Positions 31,081 through 37,771 of a DNA stretch of 40,588 nt are shown here, piece by piece. The notes beneath the pieces were generated by a model. It saw nothing but the letters and a program-made list of their open reading frames with translations. It was not told where the DNA came from and did no database searches. Made by a program: the position numbers and the translations under genes. Location of the stretch: the NCBI GenBank assembly GCA_021789215.1, contig JAJYJS010000016.1, forward strand, positions 1 to 40,588, written 5' to 3'. The stretch comes from Nitrospirota bacterium (lineage in GTDB: Bacteria; Nitrospirota; Thermodesulfovibrionia; Thermodesulfovibrionales; JdFR-88). Numbering within the stretch: the first letter of the stretch is position 1; each line of letters opens with the position of its first letter.

Positions 31081-31929
31081 ATGTTTTTGAAAGCTCCTTT
31101 CGATTTTGTCGACATCCATACGCACGGGCTTGGCCAGTACGACACGAGGACGAGATACGCCGAGGTCATCCTGAAGATAGCCGCCCTCCACGGGGAAAAG
31201 GGCACCGGCATGATATTGCCCACCATATACCCCTCGGACATGAAGACCATGCGCGCCCAGATGGGCGCCGTGAAGGAGGCCATGCGGAGCAGCCGTTCGA
31301 TAGGCGGCATCAACCTTGAAGGGCCGTTCGTAAATCCGGCCAGATGCGGGGCGCTGAACCGGGACGCCTTTTTGACTCCGTCGCTTTCCGCCCTCGACCA
31401 GCTGCTTGAGGGGTTCGGGGACGCCGTGAAGATTATAACGGTAGCGCCTGAGCTTCCCGGCGCGCTGGAGGTAATAGAAAAATGCGCGTCGATGGGCATA
31501 AGGGTCAGCATGGGGCACTCCGACGCCACCTTCGAAGAGGCCAGGGAAGGGAAAAAGGCTGGCGCGTCCTCTGTCACGCACCTTTTCAACGCCATGCGGC
31601 ACCTGCACCACAGGGAGCCGGGGCTTGCCGGTTTCGCCCTGCTGGACGATGGCATGTATGTGGAAATAATACCGGACGGCGTGCACCTGAGCCCTGAAAC
31701 CCTGAAACTGGTATTCAGGATGAAGCGGCCCGAAAAGATAATAATAGTTTCGGACAGCGTAAAGGGACGCATGGGCAGGCCGGTGGTCAGGAAGGGCAAG
31801 CTCACCGGCGGGGGCAAGACCCTGCTGGAATGCGCTCCCGTCCTGCAGGGCGTGGGCGTCAGCCCCAAGTCCATACGCATGGCGGGCAGGAGCAACCCGC
31901 TGGAGTTCCTGGGGATGAAAGGACGCTGA
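31081..31929 (+). CDS. NagA-like amidohydrolase, short
   Basis: 282 residues against about 380 for N-acetylglucosamine-6-phosphate deacetylase. Active-site blocks are present: FVDIHTHGLG (metal His pair), GGINLEGPFVNP (metal Glu), VSMGHSDATFEEA, VTHLFNAMRHLHHREPG, IIPDGVHLSPE and IIIVSDSVKG with the catalytic Asp. The N-terminal beta-sandwich half of NagA is missing: the protein begins almost at the TIM-barrel metal motif. The start is ATG 31081, preceded by GAGGGGG; a longer frame reaching 30988 overlaps the phosphoesterase gene. The missing small domain and the absence of other amino-sugar genes leave the substrate uncertain. Confidence 0.85.
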   Translation: MFLKAPFDFVDIHTHGLGQYDTRTRYAEVILKIAALHGEKGTGMILPTIYPSDMKTMRAQMGAVKEAMRSSRSIGGINLEGPFVNPARCGALNRDAFLTPSLSALDQLLEGFGDAVKIITVAPELPGALEVIEKCASMGIRVSMGHSDATFEEAREGKKAGASSVTHLFNAMRHLHHREPGLAGFALLDDGMYVEIIPDGVHLSPETLKLVFRMKRPEKIIIVSDSVKGRMGRPVVRKGKLTGGGKTLLECAPVLQGVGVSPKSIRMAGRSNPLEFLGMKGR

Positions 31930-31933
31930 AATC

Positions 31934-31959
31934 ATGGCTGGCGGGTCCCCGCCTGCCAT
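31934..31959 (+). terminator. Strong hairpin after the amidohydrolase gene
   Basis: ATGGC-T-GGCGGG-TC-CCCGCC-T-GCCAT: 11 paired bases with one T-T mismatch and a 2-base loop, four bases after the stop codon. The following T-run is short (TTTGC), so terminator function is probable but not certain. Confidence 0.55.
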
Positions 31960-31984
31960 TTGCTTACCGGTAACGCCTGAGACA

Positions 31985-32035
31985 AACTGTCTTCATCAAC
32001 TGTCTTCAAACGGCGGCGGGGCCCTGTGATATAAT
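31985..32035 (+). promoter_or_regulatory. Promoter region with a direct repeat before the MBL-fold gene
   Basis: AACTGTCTTCA occurs twice at a 13-bp period (31985-31995, 31998-32008), followed by TATAAT at 32030-32035. The -10 box overlaps the upstream candidate start ATG 32034. A -35 is weak (TTCAAA at 32005, spacer 19). Confidence 0.45.
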
Positions 32036-32804
32036 GTCAGGCAAAAAAGCGACGGGGGTTTGTTCGCCATTGCGTTTCTTGTTCGCGCTTTTTCTTTCCA
32101 TGCTCCTGCCCCTCACGGCGGCAGGGGCCGGAGCAAAAGGAGGCACAGATATGGACATGCTGAAAAACATCCACTGGCTTGGACATGACACGTTCAGGAT
32201 AAATGCCGGAAAGGTCATCTACACCGACCCGTTCCGCATCAGGGAAAGGCCCGTCCGCGCGGGCATAATCCTTATAACCCATGAGCACTACGACCATTGC
32301 TCGCCCGAAGACGTGGCAAAGATACAGGGGCCGGACACCGTCATAGTGGCCCCGCCGGACTGCGCGGCAAAGCTGAAGGGCAACATCCATCTGGCAAGGC
32401 CCGGAGACCGGATTAACATAGAGGGCATCGGCATAGAGGCCGTCCGGTCCTACAACGTAAACAAAAAATTCCATCCAAAGGGCAACGACTGGGTAGGCTA
32501 CATCTTCACGGCGGGGGGCAAGAGGATTTATATCGCCGGGGACACCGACCTGATACCGGAGATGAAGGATTACCGCTGCGACATAGCCCTCCTGCCTGTG
32601 TCCGGCACATACGTGATGACAGCCGAAGAGGCGGTGCAGGCCGCCCTTGAGATAAGGCCCGGGGTGGCCATCCCCATGCACTACGGCTCGATTGTGGGGA
32701 CGAAGGAAGACGCCGAACGGTTCAGGAAGCTGCTTGAGACAAAGATAAAGGCGGAGGGAAAGACCGGACCGAAGGCTGTCCTTCTGCCACAGGAAGAACA
32801 GTAA
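32034..32804 (+). CDS. Metallo-beta-lactamase-fold hydrolase (UlaG/UPF0173-like)
   Basis: 256 residues from ATG 32034, or 217 from ATG 32151. Metal motifs are LITHEHYDHCSPEDV (HxHxDH), a later IAGDTDLIPEM Asp and IPMHYGSI with the last His; this resembles UlaG-like lactonase/MBL proteins. The long form carries a convincing signal peptide (basic start, RFLFALFLSMLLPLTAAGAGA) and would be exported. The short form starts at MDMLKN, has AAAAGGAGG seven bases before its ATG and would be cytoplasmic. The -10 box overlapping ATG 32034 argues for the short form; the signal peptide argues for the long one. The substrate is unknown. birA follows after four bases. Confidence 0.85.
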   Translation: MSGKKATGVCSPLRFLFALFLSMLLPLTAAGAGAKGGTDMDMLKNIHWLGHDTFRINAGKVIYTDPFRIRERPVRAGIILITHEHYDHCSPEDVAKIQGPDTVIVAPPDCAAKLKGNIHLARPGDRINIEGIGIEAVRSYNVNKKFHPKGNDWVGYIFTAGGKRIYIAGDTDLIPEMKDYRCDIALLPVSGTYVMTAEEAVQAALEIRPGVAIPMHYGSIVGTKEDAERFRKLLETKIKAEGKTGPKAVLLPQEEQ

Positions 32805-32808
32805 AAAA

Positions 32809-33822
32809 TTGCCTGCGGGTCTGCTTGGCATTCTGAAATCCGCAAAGGGGGCCGGAAGGGGGCAAATCCCCGGCCCGGAGCTGTCCAGAACGCTCGGGAT
32901 AACCCGCTCCGCCGTCTGGAAGCAGATAACCCGTCTGAGGCAAAACGGATACAAAATTGACGCAGGCAAAGGCGGCTACGGCCTCGTCGAGTCCCCCGAC
33001 CTCTCGGCCGAGGAGCTGCGCCTGCTGCTGCCCCCGGTAAATATCATCTATAAAAAAAACCTTGGCTCCACAAACGGCCTGGCCCTTTCCCTCTGTGAAA
33101 AGCTGGGCAGGGAGGGTCCGGCAATCGCGGCCTCGGTAATAGCCGACTCCCAGGGCGCAGGCAGGGGCAGGCTCGGCAGGAGCTGGCAGTCCCCGCCAGG
33201 CGCAAACATCTACATGAGCATCGTCTTCAGGCCTGCAATGCCGCCCCGCAGGGCCCCTTTGCTCGCGCTTGCGGCGGGGCTTGCCTCCGCGCTGGCAATC
33301 AGGGCGCAGACGGGGCTGGACGTGCGCCTTAAATGGCCAAACGACCTGATGGCCGGGAAAAACAGCAGCAAGAGGAAGAGCAAAAAACTGGGCGGCATCC
33401 TGCTTGAGCTGCGCTCCGACCCGGACAACGTGCTTTTTGCGGTTGCGGGCATCGGGATAAACGTGAACATTTCCAGAAAAGACCTGCCCCGGAACCTGAA
33501 GGCAAAGGCCACCTCCATACTTGCAGAGACCGGCAGGAAGGCAAACAGGGCCGCGCTTATAGCCTCCATTCACAAGGAGCTTGCCCACTGGATCGAACGG
33601 TTCCGCAAGAACCCGGAAAAGGCGGGGGCCGCGCTCCTCAAGGCATACAGCGGGCTGTCCGAGACAATCGGAAAAGAAATACTTGTCCATACGGAAGGGA
33701 AGACATACAAGGGGACGGCTTCGGGCATCGACGGGGAAGGCAGGCTCCTGCTCAGGACAAAGCTGGGGGGGAGGCTCACGTTCTCAACCGGGGATGTGCT
33801 CAAGGTGAGGGGCGGAAGATGA
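32809..33822 (+). CDS. birA: Bifunctional biotin--protein ligase / biotin operon repressor BirA
   Basis: 337 residues. The N-terminal winged helix-turn-helix (ELSRTLGITRSAVWKQITRL) covers about 1-65; the ligase core has GSTN, GRGRLGRSWQSPPGANIYMS (biotinyl-AMP loop), KWPNDL and GIGINVN; the C-terminal SH3-like domain covers about 285-337. It makes biotinyl-5'-AMP, biotinylates carboxyl-carrier proteins and represses biotin genes. A Lys/Ser-rich insert (GKNSSKRKSKKLGG) follows KWPNDL and is somewhat longer than usual. The start is TTG 32809, four bases after the MBL gene. The stop overlaps larC (ATGA). No biotin synthesis gene is in view. Confidence 0.95.
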   Translation: MPAGLLGILKSAKGAGRGQIPGPELSRTLGITRSAVWKQITRLRQNGYKIDAGKGGYGLVESPDLSAEELRLLLPPVNIIYKKNLGSTNGLALSLCEKLGREGPAIAASVIADSQGAGRGRLGRSWQSPPGANIYMSIVFRPAMPPRRAPLLALAAGLASALAIRAQTGLDVRLKWPNDLMAGKNSSKRKSKKLGGILLELRSDPDNVLFAVAGIGINVNISRKDLPRNLKAKATSILAETGRKANRAALIASIHKELAHWIERFRKNPEKAGAALLKAYSGLSETIGKEILVHTEGKTYKGTASGIDGEGRLLLRTKLGGRLTFSTGDVLKVRGGR

Positions 33823-34985
33823 GGATAGCATATTTCCAGTGCCCCTCCGGCATAAGCGGGGACATGTGCATAGGGGCCCTGCTTTCCGCCGGAGCGCCCG
33901 CAAAAGCACTTGAAAGGGCACTCAAAAAAATCCCCCTCGGCTTCAAAACGGGCGCCAGGGACGTGCGCCGAATGGGCCTGGCCGCGCTCAAGTTCGATGT
34001 GGGGATTGACAAAGGTTCAAAACCTCTTGGCTGGGCGGAGATGAAGGATGCCGTGGAAAAGACACCAAGCCTAAGGGAAGAAACCAGGCGGAAAGGGCTT
34101 TCGATAATAAAAAGCATTTTCGAGGCCGAGGCGAAGGTACACGGCATCCGGCACATCGAAGACGTGCACCTGCACGAGCTTGGCTCTCCCGATACCGTGG
34201 TGGACGTCCTTGGGACCCTTGTCTGCCTTGATGCGCTGAGCATAGACGCCGTCTATTCATCGCCGCTGAACCTGGGTTCCGGCCATGTGCATGCGGAGCA
34301 TGGAGTGCTCCCCGTGCCCGCCCCGGCAACCGCCCTGCTTTTGAAGGGCGTACCCGTTTACTCTTCGGGAATCCCATATGAGCTTACGACCCCCACCGGA
34401 GCCGCGCTGATAAAATCGCTCTCGTCCGGTTTCGGGCCGATGCCCGCGATGAAACTGGAAGCGAGCGGCCTTGGCGCTGGCCTGAGGGATTTGAAGGAGT
34501 GTGCAAACGTGCTCAGGGTATTCATAGGAGAGGCTGGCCCCGCCGCGGCGGAATCCGTGACCGTCCTCGAAACGAACATAGACGACATGAACCCGCAGAT
34601 TTACGGGCACCTGATGGAAAAACTGCTGAAGGCTGGCGCGCTGGATGTTTTCCTCACGCCGGTAATAATGAAGAAGTCCCGCCCCGGCACAAAGGTCTCC
34701 GTGCTCTCAGAAGAGAAAAACGCCCATGAGATGAAGCGCATCCTCTTCAGGGAGACCACCACCCTTGGCGTAAGGTGCTACCCTGTGGAAAGGACCGTGC
34801 TCCACAGGGAGATAAAAACGGTTGACACCGAATTCGGCCCGGTCAGGTTCAAAATCTCGTCCATTGAAGGCAAAGCCGTTAAAAGCCCCGAGTATGACGA
34901 CTGCGTAAAGGCCGCCAAAAAAACGGGGCTCCCCCTCAGGGAAGTAATCGACAGGCTTAAAAAAACCGGCAAAAACCGCCGGTAA
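33819..34985 (+). CDS. larC: Nickel-pincer cofactor biosynthesis protein LarC
   Basis: 388 residues of the DUF111/LarC family. LarC is a CTP-dependent cyclometallase that inserts nickel into the pincer cofactor of lactate racemase-type enzymes. Family features are the start YFQCPSGISGDMCIGALL, HIEDVHLHELGSPDTVVD near 110, LTTPTGAALIKSL near 190 and the C-terminal ETNIDDMNPQIYGHLMEKL and KKSRPGTKVSVL. In some species LarC needs a programmed frameshift; here a single frame covers both parts. LarB, LarE and LarA are not in the window. The start overlaps birA by four bases, and a terminator overlaps its stop. Confidence 0.94.
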   Translation: MRIAYFQCPSGISGDMCIGALLSAGAPAKALERALKKIPLGFKTGARDVRRMGLAALKFDVGIDKGSKPLGWAEMKDAVEKTPSLREETRRKGLSIIKSIFEAEAKVHGIRHIEDVHLHELGSPDTVVDVLGTLVCLDALSIDAVYSSPLNLGSGHVHAEHGVLPVPAPATALLLKGVPVYSSGIPYELTTPTGAALIKSLSSGFGPMPAMKLEASGLGAGLRDLKECANVLRVFIGEAGPAAAESVTVLETNIDDMNPQIYGHLMEKLLKAGALDVFLTPVIMKKSRPGTKVSVLSEEKNAHEMKRILFRETTTLGVRCYPVERTVLHREIKTVDTEFGPVRFKISSIEGKAVKSPEYDDCVKAAKKTGLPLREVIDRLKKTGKNRR

Positions 34986-34992
34986 TTTTTTC
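34965..34992 (+). terminator. Terminator overlapping the larC stop codon
   Basis: ACCGGC / GCCGGT stem with loop AAAAACC, then AATTTTTTCC. The larC TAA begins at the foot of the stem. Confidence 0.75.
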
Positions 34993-34995
34993 CAC

Positions 34996-35024
34996 TTGTA
35001 ATTAAAACCCCTTATGTATATAAT
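34996..35024 (+). promoter_or_regulatory. Promoter of the LysR gene
   Basis: TTGTAA (34996-35001), exactly 17 bases, then TATAAT (35019-35024). The transcript would begin near 35031, with a leader of about 125 bases before ATG 35156. Confidence 0.75.
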
Positions 35025-35034
35025 CTGTCTCTAT

Positions 35035-35049
35035 GCAACTTATAGTTGC
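35035..35049 (+). promoter_or_regulatory. Candidate operator: dyad just after the LysR gene start site
   Basis: GCAAC-TTATA-GTTGC is a perfect 5-bp dyad at about +5 to +19 of the predicted transcript. Related TTGCAT and TTGCAG-TTGC sequences lie further down the leader (35050-35130). The site is placed for autorepression by the LysR protein. Confidence 0.45.
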
Positions 35050-35155
35050 TATTGCATGCAGACAAAAAGCCTAAATATGGCCGCAATTGGCATTTTTAAA
35101 TGATTTGGCTGCTCTACTTGCAGTTGCTTATTAATTTTTATTACAGGAGGGGTAC

Positions 35156-36055
35156 ATGATGGACATTCATCAGCTCAGGGTATTCTGCTCAGTCTTCAAA
35201 AACCGCAGCTTCTCAAGGGCATCCGAAGAACTGTTTTTAAGCCAGCCTACAATAAGCGACCATATAAAAAGCCTTGAGGAGACCCTCGGCTCCAGACTGT
35301 TTGACAGGCTGGGCAGGAGCATAGCTCCGACCAGGGAGTCTATCCTGCTTTATCCCAGGGCCGTCGAACTGATAGAGAAGCTGGAGGCCATAAAGTCCGA
35401 CATAAAGCTCTCAAGGAACGACCCCAACGGCGAACTGCATATAGGAGCAAGCACCATCCCGGGCACGTATTTCATACCGGCGGCGACACGGGAATTCAAA
35501 GAGCTATACCCGGATGTCTCTTTCAGGCTCACCGTAAAGGATTCCAAGTCCATCATAAACATGGTGGCGGAGCACGAACTGCCCCTTGGCATAGCGGGCG
35601 CAAAACTGGAACGGAAGTCCCTCTCCTTTACGCCCCTGATGAATGACGAGTTGGTGCTTGCGGCCAGGCAGGACATCCTGAACAAGCCCGTCATCACGCC
35701 TGAGGAGCTTACGGGGCTGCCTTTTCTCATACGCGAGGAAGGCTCCGGGACGAGAAAGACCGCGGAGCAGTTTTTCATGGAAAAAGGGGTCCAGCCCTCC
35801 AAATTAAAGGTGGTGGCGTCGCTGGGCTCCAATTCCGCCATCAAGGAGGCGGTCAAGTCCGGCCTCGGTGTCTCGGTGCTCTCGCGCGCCTGCCTCTCCG
35901 GCGAGCTTGAAAAGGGCATCCTGAAGGAGGTAAAGATAAAAGGGCTCAGGATGACGAGGAATTTCTACGTAGTCACGCACAAAAGGAGGAGCCTGCCCAG
36001 GGTGCTGGAACTTTTTATCGAGCACCTGAGGGCCTTAAAAAGCCGGTGGCTTTAA
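35156..36055 (+). CDS. LysR-family regulator, selenium-metabolism-associated type
   Basis: 299 residues. The N-terminal winged HTH (HQLRVFCSVFKNRSFSRASEE, then LFLSQPTISDHIKSLEE) is followed by a linker helix and a periplasmic-binding-protein-like effector domain (about 90-295: GASTIPGTYFIP, LGIAGAKLE, IREEGSGTRKT, GLGVSVLSR). The sequence closely resembles the LysR group that travels with YedF-like genes in selenium-using anaerobes: IPGTYFIP, REEGSGTRKT and the C-terminal RNFYVVTHK are typical. ATG 35156 has AGGAGGGG upstream. The next gene encodes a TusA/YedF-N-like protein, which supports the link. The effector is not known. Confidence 0.9.
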   Translation: MMDIHQLRVFCSVFKNRSFSRASEELFLSQPTISDHIKSLEETLGSRLFDRLGRSIAPTRESILLYPRAVELIEKLEAIKSDIKLSRNDPNGELHIGASTIPGTYFIPAATREFKELYPDVSFRLTVKDSKSIINMVAEHELPLGIAGAKLERKSLSFTPLMNDELVLAARQDILNKPVITPEELTGLPFLIREEGSGTRKTAEQFFMEKGVQPSKLKVVASLGSNSAIKEAVKSGLGVSVLSRACLSGELEKGILKEVKIKGLRMTRNFYVVTHKRRSLPRVLELFIEHLRALKSRWL

Positions 36056-36080
36056 AAATATTTTCAATACCGGCGTCTTC

Positions 36081-36100
36081 ATTGTACAATATTGTACAAT
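36081..36100 (+). promoter_or_regulatory. Tandem perfect palindromes upstream of the TusA-like gene
   Basis: The self-complementary decamer ATTGTACAAT occurs twice in direct tandem, so the whole 20 bp is also a perfect palindrome. The second copy supplies a -10-like TACAAT that ends five bases before ATG 36106. This is a likely operator overlapping the promoter. Confidence 0.7.
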
Positions 36101-36105
36101 AAGGG

Positions 36106-36336
36106 ATGGTCACAGTGGATGTCAGGGGCTTGAAGGACAAAGAGCCCTTTAAAAAGGTGCGCGAAGCGCTTGGCCGCTGCGAGGAAGGTGAACTCGTAAA
36201 CGTGCTTGTCGGCACGGAGCATGAGGCCAGACAGATGAGGTCCTTCATGGTCATGTCCGGGTGCAACGTAGACTTATCGGAAAAAGACGGCCACTGGGAG
36301 CTTAAGATGACCGGGAAGAACTGCAACTGCGGATAA
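36106..36336 (+). CDS. TusA/SirA-like small protein lacking the catalytic Cys
   Basis: 76 residues with the TusA fold pattern: VDVRGLKDKEPFKKVREAL, central EGELVNVLVGTEHEARQMRSFM, and an end strand with NCNCG. TusA-family sulfur carriers have Cys-Pro-x-Pro at the first helix (GLxCPxP); here it reads GLKDKEP, so the persulfide Cys is Asp. The protein resembles the N-terminal domain of the selenium-metabolism protein YedF, without its DsrE-like half. Two Cys remain at the extreme C-terminus. It lies 50 bases after the LysR gene, behind a palindromic site, and ends nine bases from the convergent tupC. A non-catalytic or regulatory role is inferred. Confidence 0.8.
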   Translation: MVTVDVRGLKDKEPFKKVREALGRCEEGELVNVLVGTEHEARQMRSFMVMSGCNVDLSEKDGHWELKMTGKNCNCG

Positions 36337-36345
36337 GGGAAAAAC

Positions 36346-37002
36346 CTACCGCCCGGCCTCCCTCAATACCCCGTTTTCAAGCACAAGGACGACATCGGCC
36401 AGCCTGAACGCCTGCGCCTCGTCGTGGGTTGTCATGATAATCCCCCGCCTGCCTTTCATCCCAAGGATTGCGTCCTCGATGACTTCCTTGTTGTAGGGGT
36501 CAACCGAGGCGGTGGGTTCGTCAAGGAAAAGAAGCTCCGGCTCTATGGCGACGGCCCTTGCAAGCGCAAGCCTCTGGGACTCCCCGCTTGAAAGCGTCAG
36601 GGCGTTCTGTTTCGTCTTGTGTCCAAGCCCGACTGCGGCAAGTGCCCTGAGGGCGAGTTTTTTCGCCTCGGAGCGGCCAAAACCCCTCACGCCAAGCCCG
36701 TAGGCGGCGTTCTTAAGAGCGGTTGTGTTGAACAGGCCCGCATTGGGCAGGAGCAGTGTTATCCTCCTCCTGAGTCCGATGTCATGTTTAAGCGCCATGC
36801 CGTTCTCCCCGGTATAGACAACCCCGCCTGAATCAGGGGACTCCAGCAAGCTCAGTATGCGCATCAGGGTGGATTTTCCGCAGCCGTTGGCCCCCATAAG
36901 GGCATATATCTTCCCGGTGCTGAAATTGTAATTTATGCCGCCCAGAACGGGTTTCCCGCCGTAGGACTTCACTATTGCCTCTGCCCTCAGCCCCAGGCTC
37001 AT
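36346..37002 (-). CDS. tupC: Tungstate ABC transporter ATP-binding protein TupC
   Basis: 218 residues. It is an ABC ATPase with Walker A GANGCGKST (about 36), signature LSSGESQRLALARA (about 138), Walker B LLFLDEPTAS (about 158) and the switch His in TTHDEAQA. The short length without an added C-terminal domain suits TupC or similar oxyanion importers. The start overlaps the tupB stop by four bases. The neighbouring permease and a TupA-type binding protein nearby point to tungstate rather than molybdate, although the sequence of TupC alone would not decide this. Confidence 0.9.
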   Translation of the reverse strand: MSLGLRAEAIVKSYGGKPVLGGINYNFSTGKIYALMGANGCGKSTLMRILSLLESPDSGGVVYTGENGMALKHDIGLRRRITLLLPNAGLFNTTALKNAAYGLGVRGFGRSEAKKLALRALAAVGLGHKTKQNALTLSSGESQRLALARAVAIEPELLFLDEPTASVDPYNKEVIEDAILGMKGRRGIIMTTHDEAQAFRLADVVLVLENGVLREAGR

Positions 37003-37715
37003 GATTTATAAAAAAACCCTCTCCTGCCTTTTTTTTGTATCATGAACAGGGCCGAATTGACGGCAAGGCTTATCGTTATGAGCACGATCCCAAGCGCAAT
37101 GGCAAGCTCAAAATCCCCCTGGGAGGTCTCAAGGGCGATGGCCGTTGTCATCACGCGCGTAAAACCCTTGATGTTCCCGCCCACAATCAGTATGGCCCCG
37201 ACCTCGGCCATGACCCTTCCCAAGGCGGCCATTATGCCTGAAAAGATTCCGAAACGGGCCTCGCGTATCAGCGTCCATGTATGCTGGACCGCTGTGGCCC
37301 CAAGCGTCTTTGCCGCGCTGCTGATGGAGGGGTCTATGCTGACAATGGCCGAATGGGAAATCGCCGTCACTATCGGGAAGGCTATCACGAACTGGGCCAG
37401 TATCATGGCCTTTGGCGTGTAGAGGAGCTGGAGGAAGCCCAGCGGGCCGCTGTTTGAAAGCAGGAGATAGAGCGCAAGCCCTACCACAACGGGCGGAAGC
37501 CCCATGAACGTGTTCATTATGTTCATTATGGCCCCCCTCAGGGGGAACCTCCTTGAAAGCGCAAGGACGGAGGCGAAGCCCACGCCCAGCGCCGAGGCAA
37601 GGCAGACAGCCGTGCCCGAAACCAGCAGCGAAAGCCCTATTATCCCAAGCAGCTCCCTGCCAGGCGAAATGACGAGCATTGCCGCCTGCCTGAAGGCCAT
37701 GTAGATGAACCCCAT
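36999..37715 (-). CDS. tupB: Tungstate ABC transporter permease TupB
   Basis: 238 residues with about five or six helices and the binding-protein-dependent permease EAA-like loop (AKTLGATAVQHTWTLIREAR, about 130-150; the region GRVMAEVGAILIVGGNIKG follows). The segment MNIMNTFMGLPPVVVGLALYLLLS is typical of TupB/ModB-like importers. ATG 37715 (MGFIYM) or ATG 37700 (MAFRQ) could start it; the second has GGGG nine bases before. tupBC is divergent from the RMD1-like gene, with 56 bases between them, and is separated from tupA by that gene and an inverted-repeat element. Confidence 0.9.
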   Translation of the reverse strand: MGFIYMAFRQAAMLVISPGRELLGIIGLSLLVSGTAVCLASALGVGFASVLALSRRFPLRGAIMNIMNTFMGLPPVVVGLALYLLLSNSGPLGFLQLLYTPKAMILAQFVIAFPIVTAISHSAIVSIDPSISSAAKTLGATAVQHTWTLIREARFGIFSGIMAALGRVMAEVGAILIVGGNIKGFTRVMTTAIALETSQGDFELAIALGIVLITISLAVNSALFMIQKKGRRGFFYKS

Positions 37716-37737
37716 CTACTAGATATAACACAAAGGG

Positions 37738-37765
37738 ATGACGCCGGGCCATATTCTGTTAAAAT
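37738..37765 (+). promoter_or_regulatory. Weak promoter of the RMD1-like gene, probably leaderless
   Basis: ATGACG (37738-37743), 16 bases, TAAAAT (37760-37765), then six bases to ATG 37772. No Shine-Dalgarno sequence is present. Confidence 0.45.
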
Positions 37766-37771
37766 CTCCCT

